Shown in pieces: positions 1 to 7,589 of a stretch of 64,000 nt of DNA. The notes below the pieces were generated by a model, which saw only the letters and a list, made by a program, of their open reading frames with translations, had not been told where the DNA came from and made no database searches. How positions within the stretch are numbered: the first letter of the stretch is position 1; each line of letters begins with the position of its first letter. The stretch comes from Wenzhouxiangellaceae bacterium (GTDB lineage Bacteria > Pseudomonadota > Gammaproteobacteria > Xanthomonadales > Wenzhouxiangellaceae), in the NCBI GenBank assembly GCA_028289455.1, contig JANQPN010000068.1:40400-104399 (forward strand), given 5' to 3'. Both the position numbers and the translations under genes were made by a program.

Positions 1-817
1 GCTCCTTGCGGGTCATCCATGCCAGTGCAGTGATGGCGAATACAATAAATACGCGTTTTTCCGCCACCCGCCAGCTGCCGACCTGTGGCAGGTTGACTTC
101 CAGTGTATTGCCGAGGTTGCGGGTAAGCCACAGCATCATAACCGGCACCATTACCAGCACCACCGGTAATCCCCAGCTCATCCACTCGATAAAGCCTGGT
201 TCGGTACCGGTGGTTTCTGCATAGACACTCATGAAAATCAGGTTAGGCGGCGTTCCGATGGGTGTACCCAGACCACCAACGCTGGCGGCATAGGCAGTAC
301 CCAGCAGCAACGGCACACCGATGCGCTTGTCCGAACAGCTGTCCAGTACTGCCAGCATGACCGGTAACAGCATCAATGTGGTAGCAGTATTGGATATCCA
401 CATGGACAGCAGTGCTGCAGCTGCCATAAAGCCCATCAGCAGGCGTTTGGGGCTGTGTCCGCCAAATAGGTTAACCATACCTAGTGCAACCCGTTTATGA
501 GCGCCGCTGGCCTCTAATGCCTGGGCAAGGATAAATGCTCCCATCAACAGTAAAATCAGCGGGTGCCCATAAGCATTTGCTACCTGTTGAGGCGTTAACA
601 CGCCAACAAGCGGAAAAACCGCCAATGGCAGCATGGCAGTTACCGCTATTGGCACGGCTTCCATAATCCACCAGATAGCGCACCACAAGGCAATGGCCAG
701 CGACCAGCCGATGGCTGCTTCCAGGCCGGCGGCTGAGCTAAATATAAATGCCAGTACACCTGCGACCGGGCCGGCCAGGGTTTTGATAGTGTTGGAGATG
801 GAGTAACTGCCGGACAT
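1..817 (-). CDS. SLC13/DASS-family anion:sodium symporter (N-terminal part)
   Basis: Partial gene reading leftwards off the window edge; about 272 N-terminal residues are present. The protein is an inner-membrane carrier of the divalent anion:Na+ symporter group, which typically imports C4-dicarboxylates, citrate or sulfate. Visible family marks are EAVPIAVTAMLP near residues 53-64, the sodium-site SNT motif at 142-144 and GTPIGTPPN at 184-192, embedded in long hydrophobic segments. The start was chosen at ATG 817 because the next upstream ATG (830) is in another frame. The substrate cannot be told from this part. It is divergent from the DksA-like gene and shares a 144-base intergenic region with it. 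Confidence 0.85.
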   Translation of the reverse strand, partial: MSGSYSISNTIKTLAGPVAGVLAFIFSSAAGLEAAIGWSLAIALWCAIWWIMEAVPIAVTAMLPLAVFPLVGVLTPQQVANAYGHPLILLLMGAFILAQALEASGAHKRVALGMVNLFGGHSPKRLLMGFMAAAALLSMWISNTATTLMLLPVMLAVLDSCSDKRIGVPLLLGTAYAASVGGLGTPIGTPPNLIFMSVYAETTGTEPGFIEWMSWGLPVVLVMVPVMMLWLTRNLGNTLEVNLPQVGSWRVAEKRVFIVFAITALAWMTRKE

Positions 818-909
818 GCTGTGTGCTCATTACCAATCAAACGGGTGTTATCTTACACATTTGTGAGTGCTATCAGTAAGCCTGTAACAGTAGTATGCTG
901 AATGATCGT

Positions 910-937
910 TTGTTTTACAGAGCTTGATCTTTATAGA
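910..937 (+). promoter_or_regulatory. candidate sigma70 promoter for the DksA-like gene
   Basis: TTGTTT (910-915), a 16-base spacer and TATAGA (932-937) lie 25 bases upstream of the ATG at 962. Seen by eye only; no start site is known. Confidence 0.4.
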
Positions 938-961
938 ACATGAGGTTTTGTAAATTTTGTA

Positions 962-1312
962 ATGAAAGCTAATCAGAATAATGCAGCAGTGCAGGAAAAG
1001 CTGGAAGCCATGCTGGCTGAATTGAGCGATCTTGAAGAAATCAGCCGGCAGGCTGCCCAGGTGGTCACTCTCGACCAGACCCGGGTAGGGCGGTTGTCCA
1101 GAATGGATGCGATGCAGGCACAGGCTGTTTCAATTGAAGCCAACCGCCGCAGAGCACTGCATATTCGCAGGATTCACGCTGCCCTGGCTAGAATTGCAAG
1201 CGGTGATTATGGCTGGTGCACCGGTTGTGGAGAATCAATCAATCCGGGGCGGTTGGAAATCGATCCGGCTGCCGATTTATGCATCGACTGCGCTGAGCTG
1301 GCTACCGGTTAA
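962..1312 (+). CDS. TraR/DksA-type C4 zinc finger protein
   Basis: A 116-residue protein with an N-terminal helical region and a C-terminal zinc finger of the TraR/DksA class. Cysteines at about 86, 89, 107 and 110 form the CX2C-X17-CX2C site. Family members bind in the secondary channel of RNA polymerase and modulate initiation, but this one is shorter than classical DksA (about 150 residues) and lacks an obvious acidic coiled-coil tip (Asp-x-x-Asp-Ala). It may therefore be one of the short DksA-like proteins whose role is unclear. The GNAT gene starts 3 bases after its stop, so the two are probably co-transcribed. Confidence 0.8.
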   Translation: MKANQNNAAVQEKLEAMLAELSDLEEISRQAAQVVTLDQTRVGRLSRMDAMQAQAVSIEANRRRALHIRRIHAALARIASGDYGWCTGCGESINPGRLEIDPAADLCIDCAELATG

Positions 1313-1315
1313 TCC

Positions 1316-1780
1316 ATGGCTATTTCGACTCATTTTCGCGAGGCAACTGTGGATGATCTGTCGGTTATTGTGCAGATGCTGGCTGATGACCCACTGGGTA
1401 AACAGCGGGAGTGCCTGGGCGACCCCTTGCCGGGAAGTTATTTGAAAGCCTTCCAGGCCATTGCTGATGACCCCAATAACCAGTTGCTGCTGGCCTGTAC
1501 TGCAGATGAGATAGCCGGTGTTTTGCAGTTGACGTTTATCCCATCGGTTACCCACCAGGGCAGCTGGCGTGCGCAAATTGAAGGGGTACGCGTTGCTGCC
1601 GGTTTTCGCTCCAGAGGTATCGGCAGGGCTTTGCTGGAAAAAGCTATTGAGCTTGCCGGGCAACACGGTTGCCGGCTGGTGCAGCTGACCACTGACAGGC
1701 AACGGGAAAAAGCATTACAGTTTTATCAAAGCCTGGGTTTTACCGCCAGCCACCATGGCATGAAGTTTGTATTGGACTAA
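1316..1780 (+). CDS. GNAT-family N-acetyltransferase
   Basis: A 154-residue single-domain acetyltransferase of the GCN5-related fold. The acetyl-CoA pyrophosphate loop is RSRGIG at about residues 98-103, preceded by the beta4 strand (VRVAAGF) and followed by the usual helix and the FYQSLGF segment near the C-terminus. Length is typical. The substrate (small molecule or protein N-terminus) is not predictable. It sits directly behind the DksA-like gene in the same probable transcript. Confidence 0.85.
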   Translation: MAISTHFREATVDDLSVIVQMLADDPLGKQRECLGDPLPGSYLKAFQAIADDPNNQLLLACTADEIAGVLQLTFIPSVTHQGSWRAQIEGVRVAAGFRSRGIGRALLEKAIELAGQHGCRLVQLTTDRQREKALQFYQSLGFTASHHGMKFVLD

Positions 1781-1822
1781 TGTTCGGGGACAGCTGGAAT
1801 TCACAATAATGAGACTTATTTG

Positions 1823-2164
1823 ATGGACAAAATAAAGCATATTGAAATTGCCGGTGTAGACGGTGACCGTCTGCAGACATTTTATGCCGAGTTGTTTGGC
1901 TGGACTATCAAGAACCGTGATGTGGGTGGTTTTACCTACGGTGATGTTGACACACAGGCAGGTCCAAGTATTGGTTTTCGGCACGAACCGGAGGGCCGGG
2001 CCGAGCTGGTGATATATATCGAAGTTGATGATCTTGATGCTGCCTTTGACAAAGCCAAAACGCTGGGAGCAGGTGTTCGGATACCACCGATGCAATACGG
2101 TGAATTACGCTTTGCATTAATCGAGGATCTGGAAGGGAATTCAGTAGGTTTGACTCAAAAATAG
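1823..2164 (+). CDS. VOC-family (glyoxalase/dioxygenase fold) protein
   Basis: A 113-residue protein of the vicinal oxygen chelate superfamily, with one beta-alpha-beta-beta-beta module: IEIAGVDG and FYAELFGW at the N-terminus, FALIEDLEGNSVGL at the C-terminus. Members bind a divalent metal and act as lyases, isomerases, dioxygenases or resistance proteins; the reaction here is unknown. ATG 1823 is preferred over the TTG immediately before it. It follows the GNAT gene by 42 bases and may belong to the same transcript. Confidence 0.75.
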   Translation: MDKIKHIEIAGVDGDRLQTFYAELFGWTIKNRDVGGFTYGDVDTQAGPSIGFRHEPEGRAELVIYIEVDDLDAAFDKAKTLGAGVRIPPMQYGELRFALIEDLEGNSVGLTQK

Positions 2165-2399
2165 TTGAAAATACATAAAGTTAACAGAATTAATTAAAAA
2201 CTATATTAATAATAGGTTTCATCGAAAGCTTTGTTAGGTATCCATGTATCAGATGCTGTATTTCTGATAATGCCCCGGGCGTTGATCCAGACGAGAATCG
2301 CCGCTTGATCAAAATCAACCGGTCTGGCTGTTAAAAGCCGCTATACTTTCGCCTCAATCCATAGCGCCGGTGAGCCCGGCCATTGATCAGGCAGAGAGT

Positions 2400-4073
2400 A
2401 TGCGTATAACCACTTGGCTGGCAGTTGTGCTATCACTGTGTTTTCAGCAGGCTTCAGCTGCTGACTTTCACGTTTTGAATACTGTAGAAGTGGGTAGTGC
2501 GCCGCATGGTCTGCGCATTCATAACGGACATGCATATATTGCAGTATCCGGTGACGATGAAATTGCGGTATTGAATCTTGAATCACTGGAAATCGTCAGT
2601 CGCTGGCCGGTGCCGGAAGTACCGCTGGATCTGGTGCGGTCTGCCAACGGATGGCTGGTGGCGCCGTTCCGCGATCAACGGCTGCTGGAGCTGGACGGCA
2701 GTACGGGCAGATTACTGAATGAATGGCCTGTTGCCAGCGGTCCCAGTCTGTTTACACCGCACAAAGTGGGTGATTTGACCTATATCGTCAGTGAATTCGG
2801 TGATTCTTTGACTGTGTTTGATACTGCAGCAATGCAGATTACTGAAACCTATACCAGCGGTAAGCGCCCGTATCCGGCTGATGTAACCAGTGATGGTGTG
2901 CTGGGATTTATTCCCAACCGTGGAGAAAACACCGTCAGCGTTATTGATCTGCTGAATCAGCAGGAATTGACCAGAACAAAGGTCTGCAATGAACCGGAAG
3001 GCGGAGCGCTGAGCATTGATCAGGTGAATTATCTGGTCGCTTGCGGCGGTGACGATCAAGTGATGTGGATCAATACCGCTTCATTTGAGGTGGTGCACCA
3101 GCTAAGTGAAGGGATTGGGCCCCGGCCGTTTTCTGTGGCAATGAGCAACGATGGCCGCTGGGCATTTGTCAACAATGCCGGTGGTAAGCAGTTGTCGGTG
3201 ATCGAAATGGCTACCCGGCAAGTGATTGGCCACATCGAAGTCGGTGAACAGCCTATTGTCATGCGGGTGGATGGTAATCGCCTGTATGTGACCAATGAGG
3301 TCAGCGGTACGTTATCAATTATCGATATACCGGTTGTGGCGGATACCGTCGGTAATCAGCCAAATGAAGTGCTCATGCTGGGTATGATTCACAGCGGCCA
3401 CACCACCAGCGACCACTACAGCCTGGCAGTGTTGAAGCGCCTGTTGCAGGCTGCAGATCCGGACTACGTATTGACTGAAATTCCACCTAACCGGCTGCAG
3501 GCAGCGCTGCAGGATTATGCTGAGCATGGGGAAATACGTGAAGCACGGGTAGCCCGCTTTCCGGAATATAAAGATGTATTGTTTCCGTTGAGCGATGAAA
3601 TGTCATTTGAAATGATTCCTGCAGCGGGCTGGAACAGCTCAATGAATAACTACCGTCGTGATGCACTGAACCGCATCGAAAATGATGCTGAGCAAGAAGC
3701 GGACTGGCAAGCCTATCAGGCAGCATTGGATCATATGAATGAGACCATTGGCGAGCGTGATGATGACCCTTTGTTTATTCATACCGATGAATATGATGCG
3801 CTGATCAAGCAGGGTCTGGAACCTTATGACAGGCTGTTTAATGATGAGCTGGGTACCGGCGGCTGGACAACAATCAATCGGGCACACTACGCGCTGATAG
3901 AGCAGGCGCTGGACCAGCATAGCGGTGAAGGTAAGCGGTTTGTGATTACATTCGGTGCCGGGCATAAATACTGGTTTCTGGAGCAGCTTCGCCAGCGCCG
4001 GGATATCAAGCTGTTGGATGCCAATGCTTTTATACAGAGAGTTATTAAGAGTGCCGCTGAACCGGTACAATAA
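2400..4073 (+). CDS. secreted YVTN beta-propeller fused to a TIKI/TraB-like domain
   Basis: A 557-residue protein with a signal peptide (residues 1-20, cleavage after QASA). Residues about 22-312 are a repeated-blade propeller of the YVTN/SMP-30 type, with units resembling G..P......G...Y......I.VLN. Residues about 320-555 look like the TIKI/TraB/EreA-ChaN superfamily: a GX2H motif (GMIH, 328-331), a Glu in VLTEIPP (about 360) and a second GX2H (GAGH, 519-522), the signature that defines the family in my recollection. Those relatives are putative metal-dependent hydrolases. ATG 2400 is used because it gives the signal peptide; an ATG-less extension to 2370 would spoil it. The propeller assignment is firm and the C-terminal one moderately so. 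The fusion itself is unusual (see findings). Confidence 0.7.
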   Translation: MRITTWLAVVLSLCFQQASAADFHVLNTVEVGSAPHGLRIHNGHAYIAVSGDDEIAVLNLESLEIVSRWPVPEVPLDLVRSANGWLVAPFRDQRLLELDGSTGRLLNEWPVASGPSLFTPHKVGDLTYIVSEFGDSLTVFDTAAMQITETYTSGKRPYPADVTSDGVLGFIPNRGENTVSVIDLLNQQELTRTKVCNEPEGGALSIDQVNYLVACGGDDQVMWINTASFEVVHQLSEGIGPRPFSVAMSNDGRWAFVNNAGGKQLSVIEMATRQVIGHIEVGEQPIVMRVDGNRLYVTNEVSGTLSIIDIPVVADTVGNQPNEVLMLGMIHSGHTTSDHYSLAVLKRLLQAADPDYVLTEIPPNRLQAALQDYAEHGEIREARVARFPEYKDVLFPLSDEMSFEMIPAAGWNSSMNNYRRDALNRIENDAEQEADWQAYQAALDHMNETIGERDDDPLFIHTDEYDALIKQGLEPYDRLFNDELGTGGWTTINRAHYALIEQALDQHSGEGKRFVITFGAGHKYWFLEQLRQRRDIKLLDANAFIQRVIKSAAEPVQ

Positions 4074-4077
4074 CAGT

Positions 4078-4656
4078 ATGCAGAAACAACAGAATATCAA
4101 TCCTCAACAGTTGCTGGCAGACAGCCGGATCATGATAGATGCCGGCAGTGTCCAGCAGGCCGTAGACCGCTGGGCCGCCGCGATCAACCAGGATTTGGCT
4201 GGACAACTGGATGGCAGAACATTGATTACCATTGCGGTAATGCGTGGTGGAATGCTGCCCGCCGCATGGTTGATTCAGCGGTTGAAGCTGCCTTTGTTCC
4301 AGGAGTATGTTCATGCGACCCGCTATCGCAGCGGCACCAGTGGACACCAACTGGAATGGAAGCACCGACCGGCGTTGCAATTACAGGACCAGCCGGTGCT
4401 GATCATTGATGATATTTTTGACGAAGGCTATACCCTGGAAGCAATTCGTGACTGGTGCAGGGAAGAGGGTGCCAGTAAGGTCTTGACTGCAGCACTGGTT
4501 CGCAAACAACATCAAAGGGGCCTGTCCCGGGAATGGCTTGACTATGCCGGCCTGGATATTCCGGATGAATATGTATTTGGCTGCGGGATGGATATTTACG
4601 AACACTGGCGGCATCTGCCTGACATCTGGGCCTATCAGCCGGGTAAAGGCGATTGA
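4078..4656 (+). CDS. hpt: hypoxanthine-guanine phosphoribosyltransferase
   Basis: A 192-residue type I phosphoribosyltransferase for purine salvage: hypoxanthine or guanine plus PRPP gives IMP or GMP. The PRPP-binding signature VLIIDDIFDEGYTL lies at about residues 107-120, with an upstream MRGGMLPA loop for pyrophosphate. The start at ATG 4078 gives the usual length; a longer in-frame reading would overlap the previous gene by more than 100 bases. Its stop overlaps the start of the methylthioinosine phosphorylase gene (TGATG), so translation is probably coupled. The pair makes biochemical sense: the phosphorylase releases hypoxanthine and Hpt recycles it. Confidence 0.88.
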   Translation: MQKQQNINPQQLLADSRIMIDAGSVQQAVDRWAAAINQDLAGQLDGRTLITIAVMRGGMLPAAWLIQRLKLPLFQEYVHATRYRSGTSGHQLEWKHRPALQLQDQPVLIIDDIFDEGYTLEAIRDWCREEGASKVLTAALVRKQHQRGLSREWLDYAGLDIPDEYVFGCGMDIYEHWRHLPDIWAYQPGKGD

Positions 4657-5396
4657 TGGAGAAATGGGGCTTAATCGCCGGCACCGGTTTCAGTGACTGG
4701 TTATCTGACGGTCAGCTGCACCAGCTGGACACACCGTATGGGCAACCATCAGCTGCTGTTACAGAAGCTGAAATAGGCAATAGCCAATGGTTCTATTTGC
4801 CACGGCATGGCAACCCGCATCGTCTGGCCCCGCATACAGTCAATTACCGGGCCAATATCTGGGCGCTGCATTCTTTAGGCGTCAGCCGGATAGTTGCAGT
4901 TAATGTAGTAGGCAGTATTCGCAAACAATGGCCTTCCGGCAGCCTGGTTGTTCCAGATCAGATTATTGACTATACCTGGGGCAGGGCGCATACCTATTTT
5001 GATGTGATCGACATGGGTGATGCGCCGGTCGAGCATATCGATTTTACCCATCCTTACAGTCTGCAGGCACGTCAGCTGCTCTTGCAGGCCGGAGAGGCTG
5101 CAGGACTGCACTTATTCGATGGCGGCTGCTATGCAGCTACTCAGGGACCACGGTTGGAAAGTGCAGCGGAAGTCCAGCGTATCCGGCGTGATGGCGGTGA
5201 CATCATCGGTATGACCGGCATGCCTGAAGCGGCTCTCGCCAGAGAACTGGGTGTGGAATATGCGAGTATATGTCTGGTCAGCAATGCTGCAGCCGGCATT
5301 GACGATCAGGAGCTGAGCATTGCCCAGATCATGCAGAATGTGCATAACGGCAGCGATGCCGTTCTGGCGATCATGCAACGGCTGGCGCATAGCTGA
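4656..5396 (+). CDS. S-methyl-5'-thioinosine phosphorylase / MTAP-type purine nucleoside phosphorylase
   Basis: A 246-residue PNP/MTAP family enzyme. The family block ATQGPRLES lies at about 160-168, followed by DIIGMTGMPEA and SNAAAG, which form the base and nucleoside pocket. The N-terminal AGTGFSDW corresponds to the phosphate loop. Methylthioinosine phosphorylases of Pseudomonas and relatives occur next to hpt and replace the MTA phosphorylase route. The pairing and the MTGMPEA block favour that call, but MTA or plain purine nucleosides cannot be excluded. ATG 4656 overlaps the hpt stop and is preferred to the adjacent TTG. Confidence 0.8.
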   Translation: MEKWGLIAGTGFSDWLSDGQLHQLDTPYGQPSAAVTEAEIGNSQWFYLPRHGNPHRLAPHTVNYRANIWALHSLGVSRIVAVNVVGSIRKQWPSGSLVVPDQIIDYTWGRAHTYFDVIDMGDAPVEHIDFTHPYSLQARQLLLQAGEAAGLHLFDGGCYAATQGPRLESAAEVQRIRRDGGDIIGMTGMPEAALARELGVEYASICLVSNAAAGIDDQELSIAQIMQNVHNGSDAVLAIMQRLAHS

Positions 5397-5450
5397 TAAC
5401 AGCGACAGCAAGGCGTTATTGCCTGCCGCCGTCTGCATCCTTCCTCTTAT

Positions 5451-5822
5451 TCAAACATGCTGATCAATCAGTATCGGGTTGCCGTCCGGATCGGTGATCA
5501 TCAGACTGGCCGGGCCGGTGGTGCTTTCATCGGCTGTCATCTGCAATGCAACCTCCTGATCACGCAATTGAGCCTGGATTTTCCTGACATCATCAAATGA
5601 ATCCAGCGTATTGCAGGCAGCATCCCAACCAGGGTTGAACGTCAGCATATTGCGTTCAAACATACCCTGAAAAAGCCCGATTGTAGTTGTGTTGTTGCGC
5701 ATGATCAGCCATGACTGATCAATATCACCGCCGACAACTGCAAAGCCCAGTTTTTCGTAGAAAGCCTTCGAGGCTTTGATATCTGCAACATTTAAACTGA
5801 CTGAAAAAGCGCCTAGGTCCAT
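5451..5822 (-). CDS. VOC-family protein
   Basis: A 123-residue single-module glyoxalase-fold protein: an N-terminal FSVSLNVADI strand, then FYEKLGF, and a C-terminal block SLMITDPDGNPILIDQ. ATG 5822 follows a clear AGGAG Shine-Dalgarno at normal spacing and begins one base after the DUF4199 stop, so it is the third gene of a regulator–membrane protein–VOC operon. Substrate unknown. It is not closely similar to the VOC protein at 1823. Confidence 0.8.
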   Translation of the reverse strand: MDLGAFSVSLNVADIKASKAFYEKLGFAVVGGDIDQSWLIMRNNTTTIGLFQGMFERNMLTFNPGWDAACNTLDSFDDVRKIQAQLRDQEVALQMTADESTTGPASLMITDPDGNPILIDQHV

Positions 5823-5823
5823 T

Positions 5824-6342
5824 TTATGCTCCTGATTTTGTGGTTGATTTATGATTACTGAGTACCGCAGCCGTAAACACGGAAACCAACAGTCCAACCG
5901 GGAAAATTTCCAGAAGCGACATCGGCATGCGGATAAGAGGGTTATGATACTGGGCTTTCATCCGCTCTGTTTCCATCAGCGCAGTGGCCAGTTCGGTCTG
6001 GCTGTAGCCGGCTAGGTGGTGCTGTTCGATAACGGAATCGAAATAGGCATCAATGAACTGGTAGTTGGTGATCAGCAGATACAGTTCCCACATTAATACG
6101 TAAACAGCACTGGCCATTAGCGTAATTCCAAGCCCCAGTAACAGAGCTGGTCTGAAGGATATAACGCCTTGGGGCTGTTGATCGCGATACTGTTTGACGG
6201 CAACCACAATGATGCTGAAGACAATCAGCATAACCAGATAGCCCAGCCAGACGTGGCCATACCCCAGGATCATGCTCAAGGTATTGACCGAAATAATGAT
6301 GAAGCCAGATAGTGCGCCGAATATCAGAATGCTGCGTTTCAT
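5824..6342 (-). CDS. DUF4199-type integral membrane protein
   Basis: A 172-residue protein with four hydrophobic segments: about 5-25, 32-50, 68-92 and 145-165. A polar stretch of about 45 residues separates the last two. The arrangement and the N-terminal MKRSILIFGALSGFI resemble the DUF4199 family, whose function is unknown. ATG 6342 has an AGGA ribosome binding site. It lies between a membrane-tethered LuxR-type regulator and a VOC gene on the same strand, a partnership I recall from other genomes. Confidence 0.75.
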   Translation of the reverse strand: MKRSILIFGALSGFIIISVNTLSMILGYGHVWLGYLVMLIVFSIIVVAVKQYRDQQPQGVISFRPALLLGLGITLMASAVYVLMWELYLLITNYQFIDAYFDSVIEQHHLAGYSQTELATALMETERMKAQYHNPLIRMPMSLLEIFPVGLLVSVFTAAVLSNHKSTTKSGA

Positions 6343-6477
6343 TGGTATTTTTCCTGTGGCATTAATTCTGCAGAAACCCTAATGGAATTGCCGTGAGTGG
6401 TCATCAACCAAAAGGTTGAATTTTGCTTTGATCATCCTTTCCAGCCTATCAGGGGTGTCCAGCAGGTGTTAAATCGG

Positions 6478-6891
6478 TCAGGGAATAATCTGCAGCGATT
6501 TGGCCTTGTCGACCGCCTGAGTGCGGCGGGATACATCAAGCTTCTGGTACAGATGGATCAGATGAGTTTTGATGGTGCTCCTGGAAACAAATAACTGTTC
6601 GGCTATTTCCTGATTACTGTGTCCTTTGGCCAGCAGCATCAGCACCTGATATTCACGATTGCTGATGCCCAGCGACCTTATCAGCCCGGTATTTTTCTTA
6701 AATGTGGAATCGGCCGGTCTGTGGCTGAAGCGGGTACCGACCCAGATTCCCAGAGCAGTGAATAACATGGCAAGCAGAATGATATAAATTTCTGTGGAAT
6801 ACAGCTGAAGTGCAAACTGCTGCTCCAGCCACTGCAGTACGAACGCTCCAGCTGCCAGTGCGACGCCGTAAATCAGACTTAACTTTTTCAT
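6478..6891 (-). CDS. membrane-anchored LuxR-type HTH regulator
   Basis: A 137-residue protein with two N-terminal transmembrane segments (about 5-20 and 30-50) followed directly by a LuxR/FixJ-type DNA-binding domain at about 70-130: LGISNREYQVLMLLAKG, then SNQEIAEQLFVSRSTIKTHL in two short blocks. There is no receiver or ligand-binding domain, so control must come through the membrane part or a partner such as the DUF4199 protein downstream. ATG 6891 gives a start just before the first membrane helix; an upstream TTG/ATG reading to 6927 is possible but adds a polar tail. Confidence 0.78.
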   Translation of the reverse strand: MKKLSLIYGVALAAGAFVLQWLEQQFALQLYSTEIYIILLAMLFTALGIWVGTRFSHRPADSTFKKNTGLIRSLGISNREYQVLMLLAKGHSNQEIAEQLFVSRSTIKTHLIHLYQKLDVSRRTQAVDKAKSLQIIP

Positions 6892-6972
6892 CGGTTTGCC
6901 GTGTACCAGTCGGCCTAATAAGATCACACAGGTAAAATTGCAACGCTACCGGGAAGACGGTGAAAGCAGGGG

Positions 6973-7485
6973 CTATTCTGTCTGTGCGGCAGCGATCTGA
7001 GCCTGCAGCTGGCTGACGAAAGCTTCGGTATCAACATAGTCTGTATGCTCAACAACTTTGCCGTTTTCGACTTTTAGAATCATGGTGAAGTCCACCTTGA
7101 AGCGATACTCAGCTTCCGGCAACCCCCCCGGCGACATCAGCATGCTGAAATCAAGCAGCGCGATATGCACGAACTCATTGCCGGAGCGAAATTTGCCAAT
7201 TTCCCGGCTGTCCGGTCCGGTACCGATGATTTTTTTAAAGCCGGTACGGAAGCCTTCGATAATAGCTTCTTTACCCTGGTAATGGTTGGATGGGTCACTG
7301 AATACGGCATTATCTGCCAGCAACTCGCTCAGAGATTGCAAATCCTGGCTGGAATAGGCTGCGGCATAGTCCCTGGCTGTGTTGCCATCGATCTCATATT
7401 GGCCAGGCTGAGCCATAGTCAGGCATGAGATGACGGTCAGACAAACAGCCGGAATTAAACGGATACATCTAGACTTGGCAGACAT
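6973..7485 (-). CDS. secreted NTF2-like (SnoaL-type) protein
   Basis: A 170-residue protein with a signal peptide (residues about 1-25, ending near LTMAQ) and a cone-shaped NTF2-like fold. Supporting blocks are ARDYAAAYSSQDLQSLSELLADNAVFSDP at about 37-65 (quoted here as the region, key residues Tyr, Asp and Phe) and a C-terminal KVENGKVVEHTDYVDTEAF. Such proteins are exported isomerase-like or ligand-binding proteins of unknown role. A short inverted repeat (TCACT-5-AGTGA, 7522-7536) lies about 40 bases upstream of the start. Confidence 0.75.
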   Translation of the reverse strand: MSAKSRCIRLIPAVCLTVISCLTMAQPGQYEIDGNTARDYAAAYSSQDLQSLSELLADNAVFSDPSNHYQGKEAIIEGFRTGFKKIIGTGPDSREIGKFRSGNEFVHIALLDFSMLMSPGGLPEAEYRFKVDFTMILKVENGKVVEHTDYVDTEAFVSQLQAQIAAAQTE

Positions 7486-7589
7486 AGGAATGATCTCCGT
7501 ACTGCGATGGTTTGGTATTACTCACTTTCGTAGTGATTATAGCGATCAGTGCTAAGTGTTGCTTCAATGGCCTGCTAAATGCTACCGGA

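Noticed and set aside
1783..1792. TTCGGGGACA, repeated at 22331-22340
   Set aside because: A ten-base match with no inverted partner, no transposase and no longer flanking identity. Not evidence of a mobile element.
3955..4077. Extended N-terminus of hpt overlapping the propeller gene
   Set aside because: It would overlap the upstream gene by over 100 bases and adds residues not found in the family.
7522..7536. TCACTTTCGTAGTGA near the NTF2-like gene, which shares TACGAA with the paralogue motif
   Set aside because: Beyond TACGAA the match to the 20-nt motif is poor and no promoter hexamers are placed around it.
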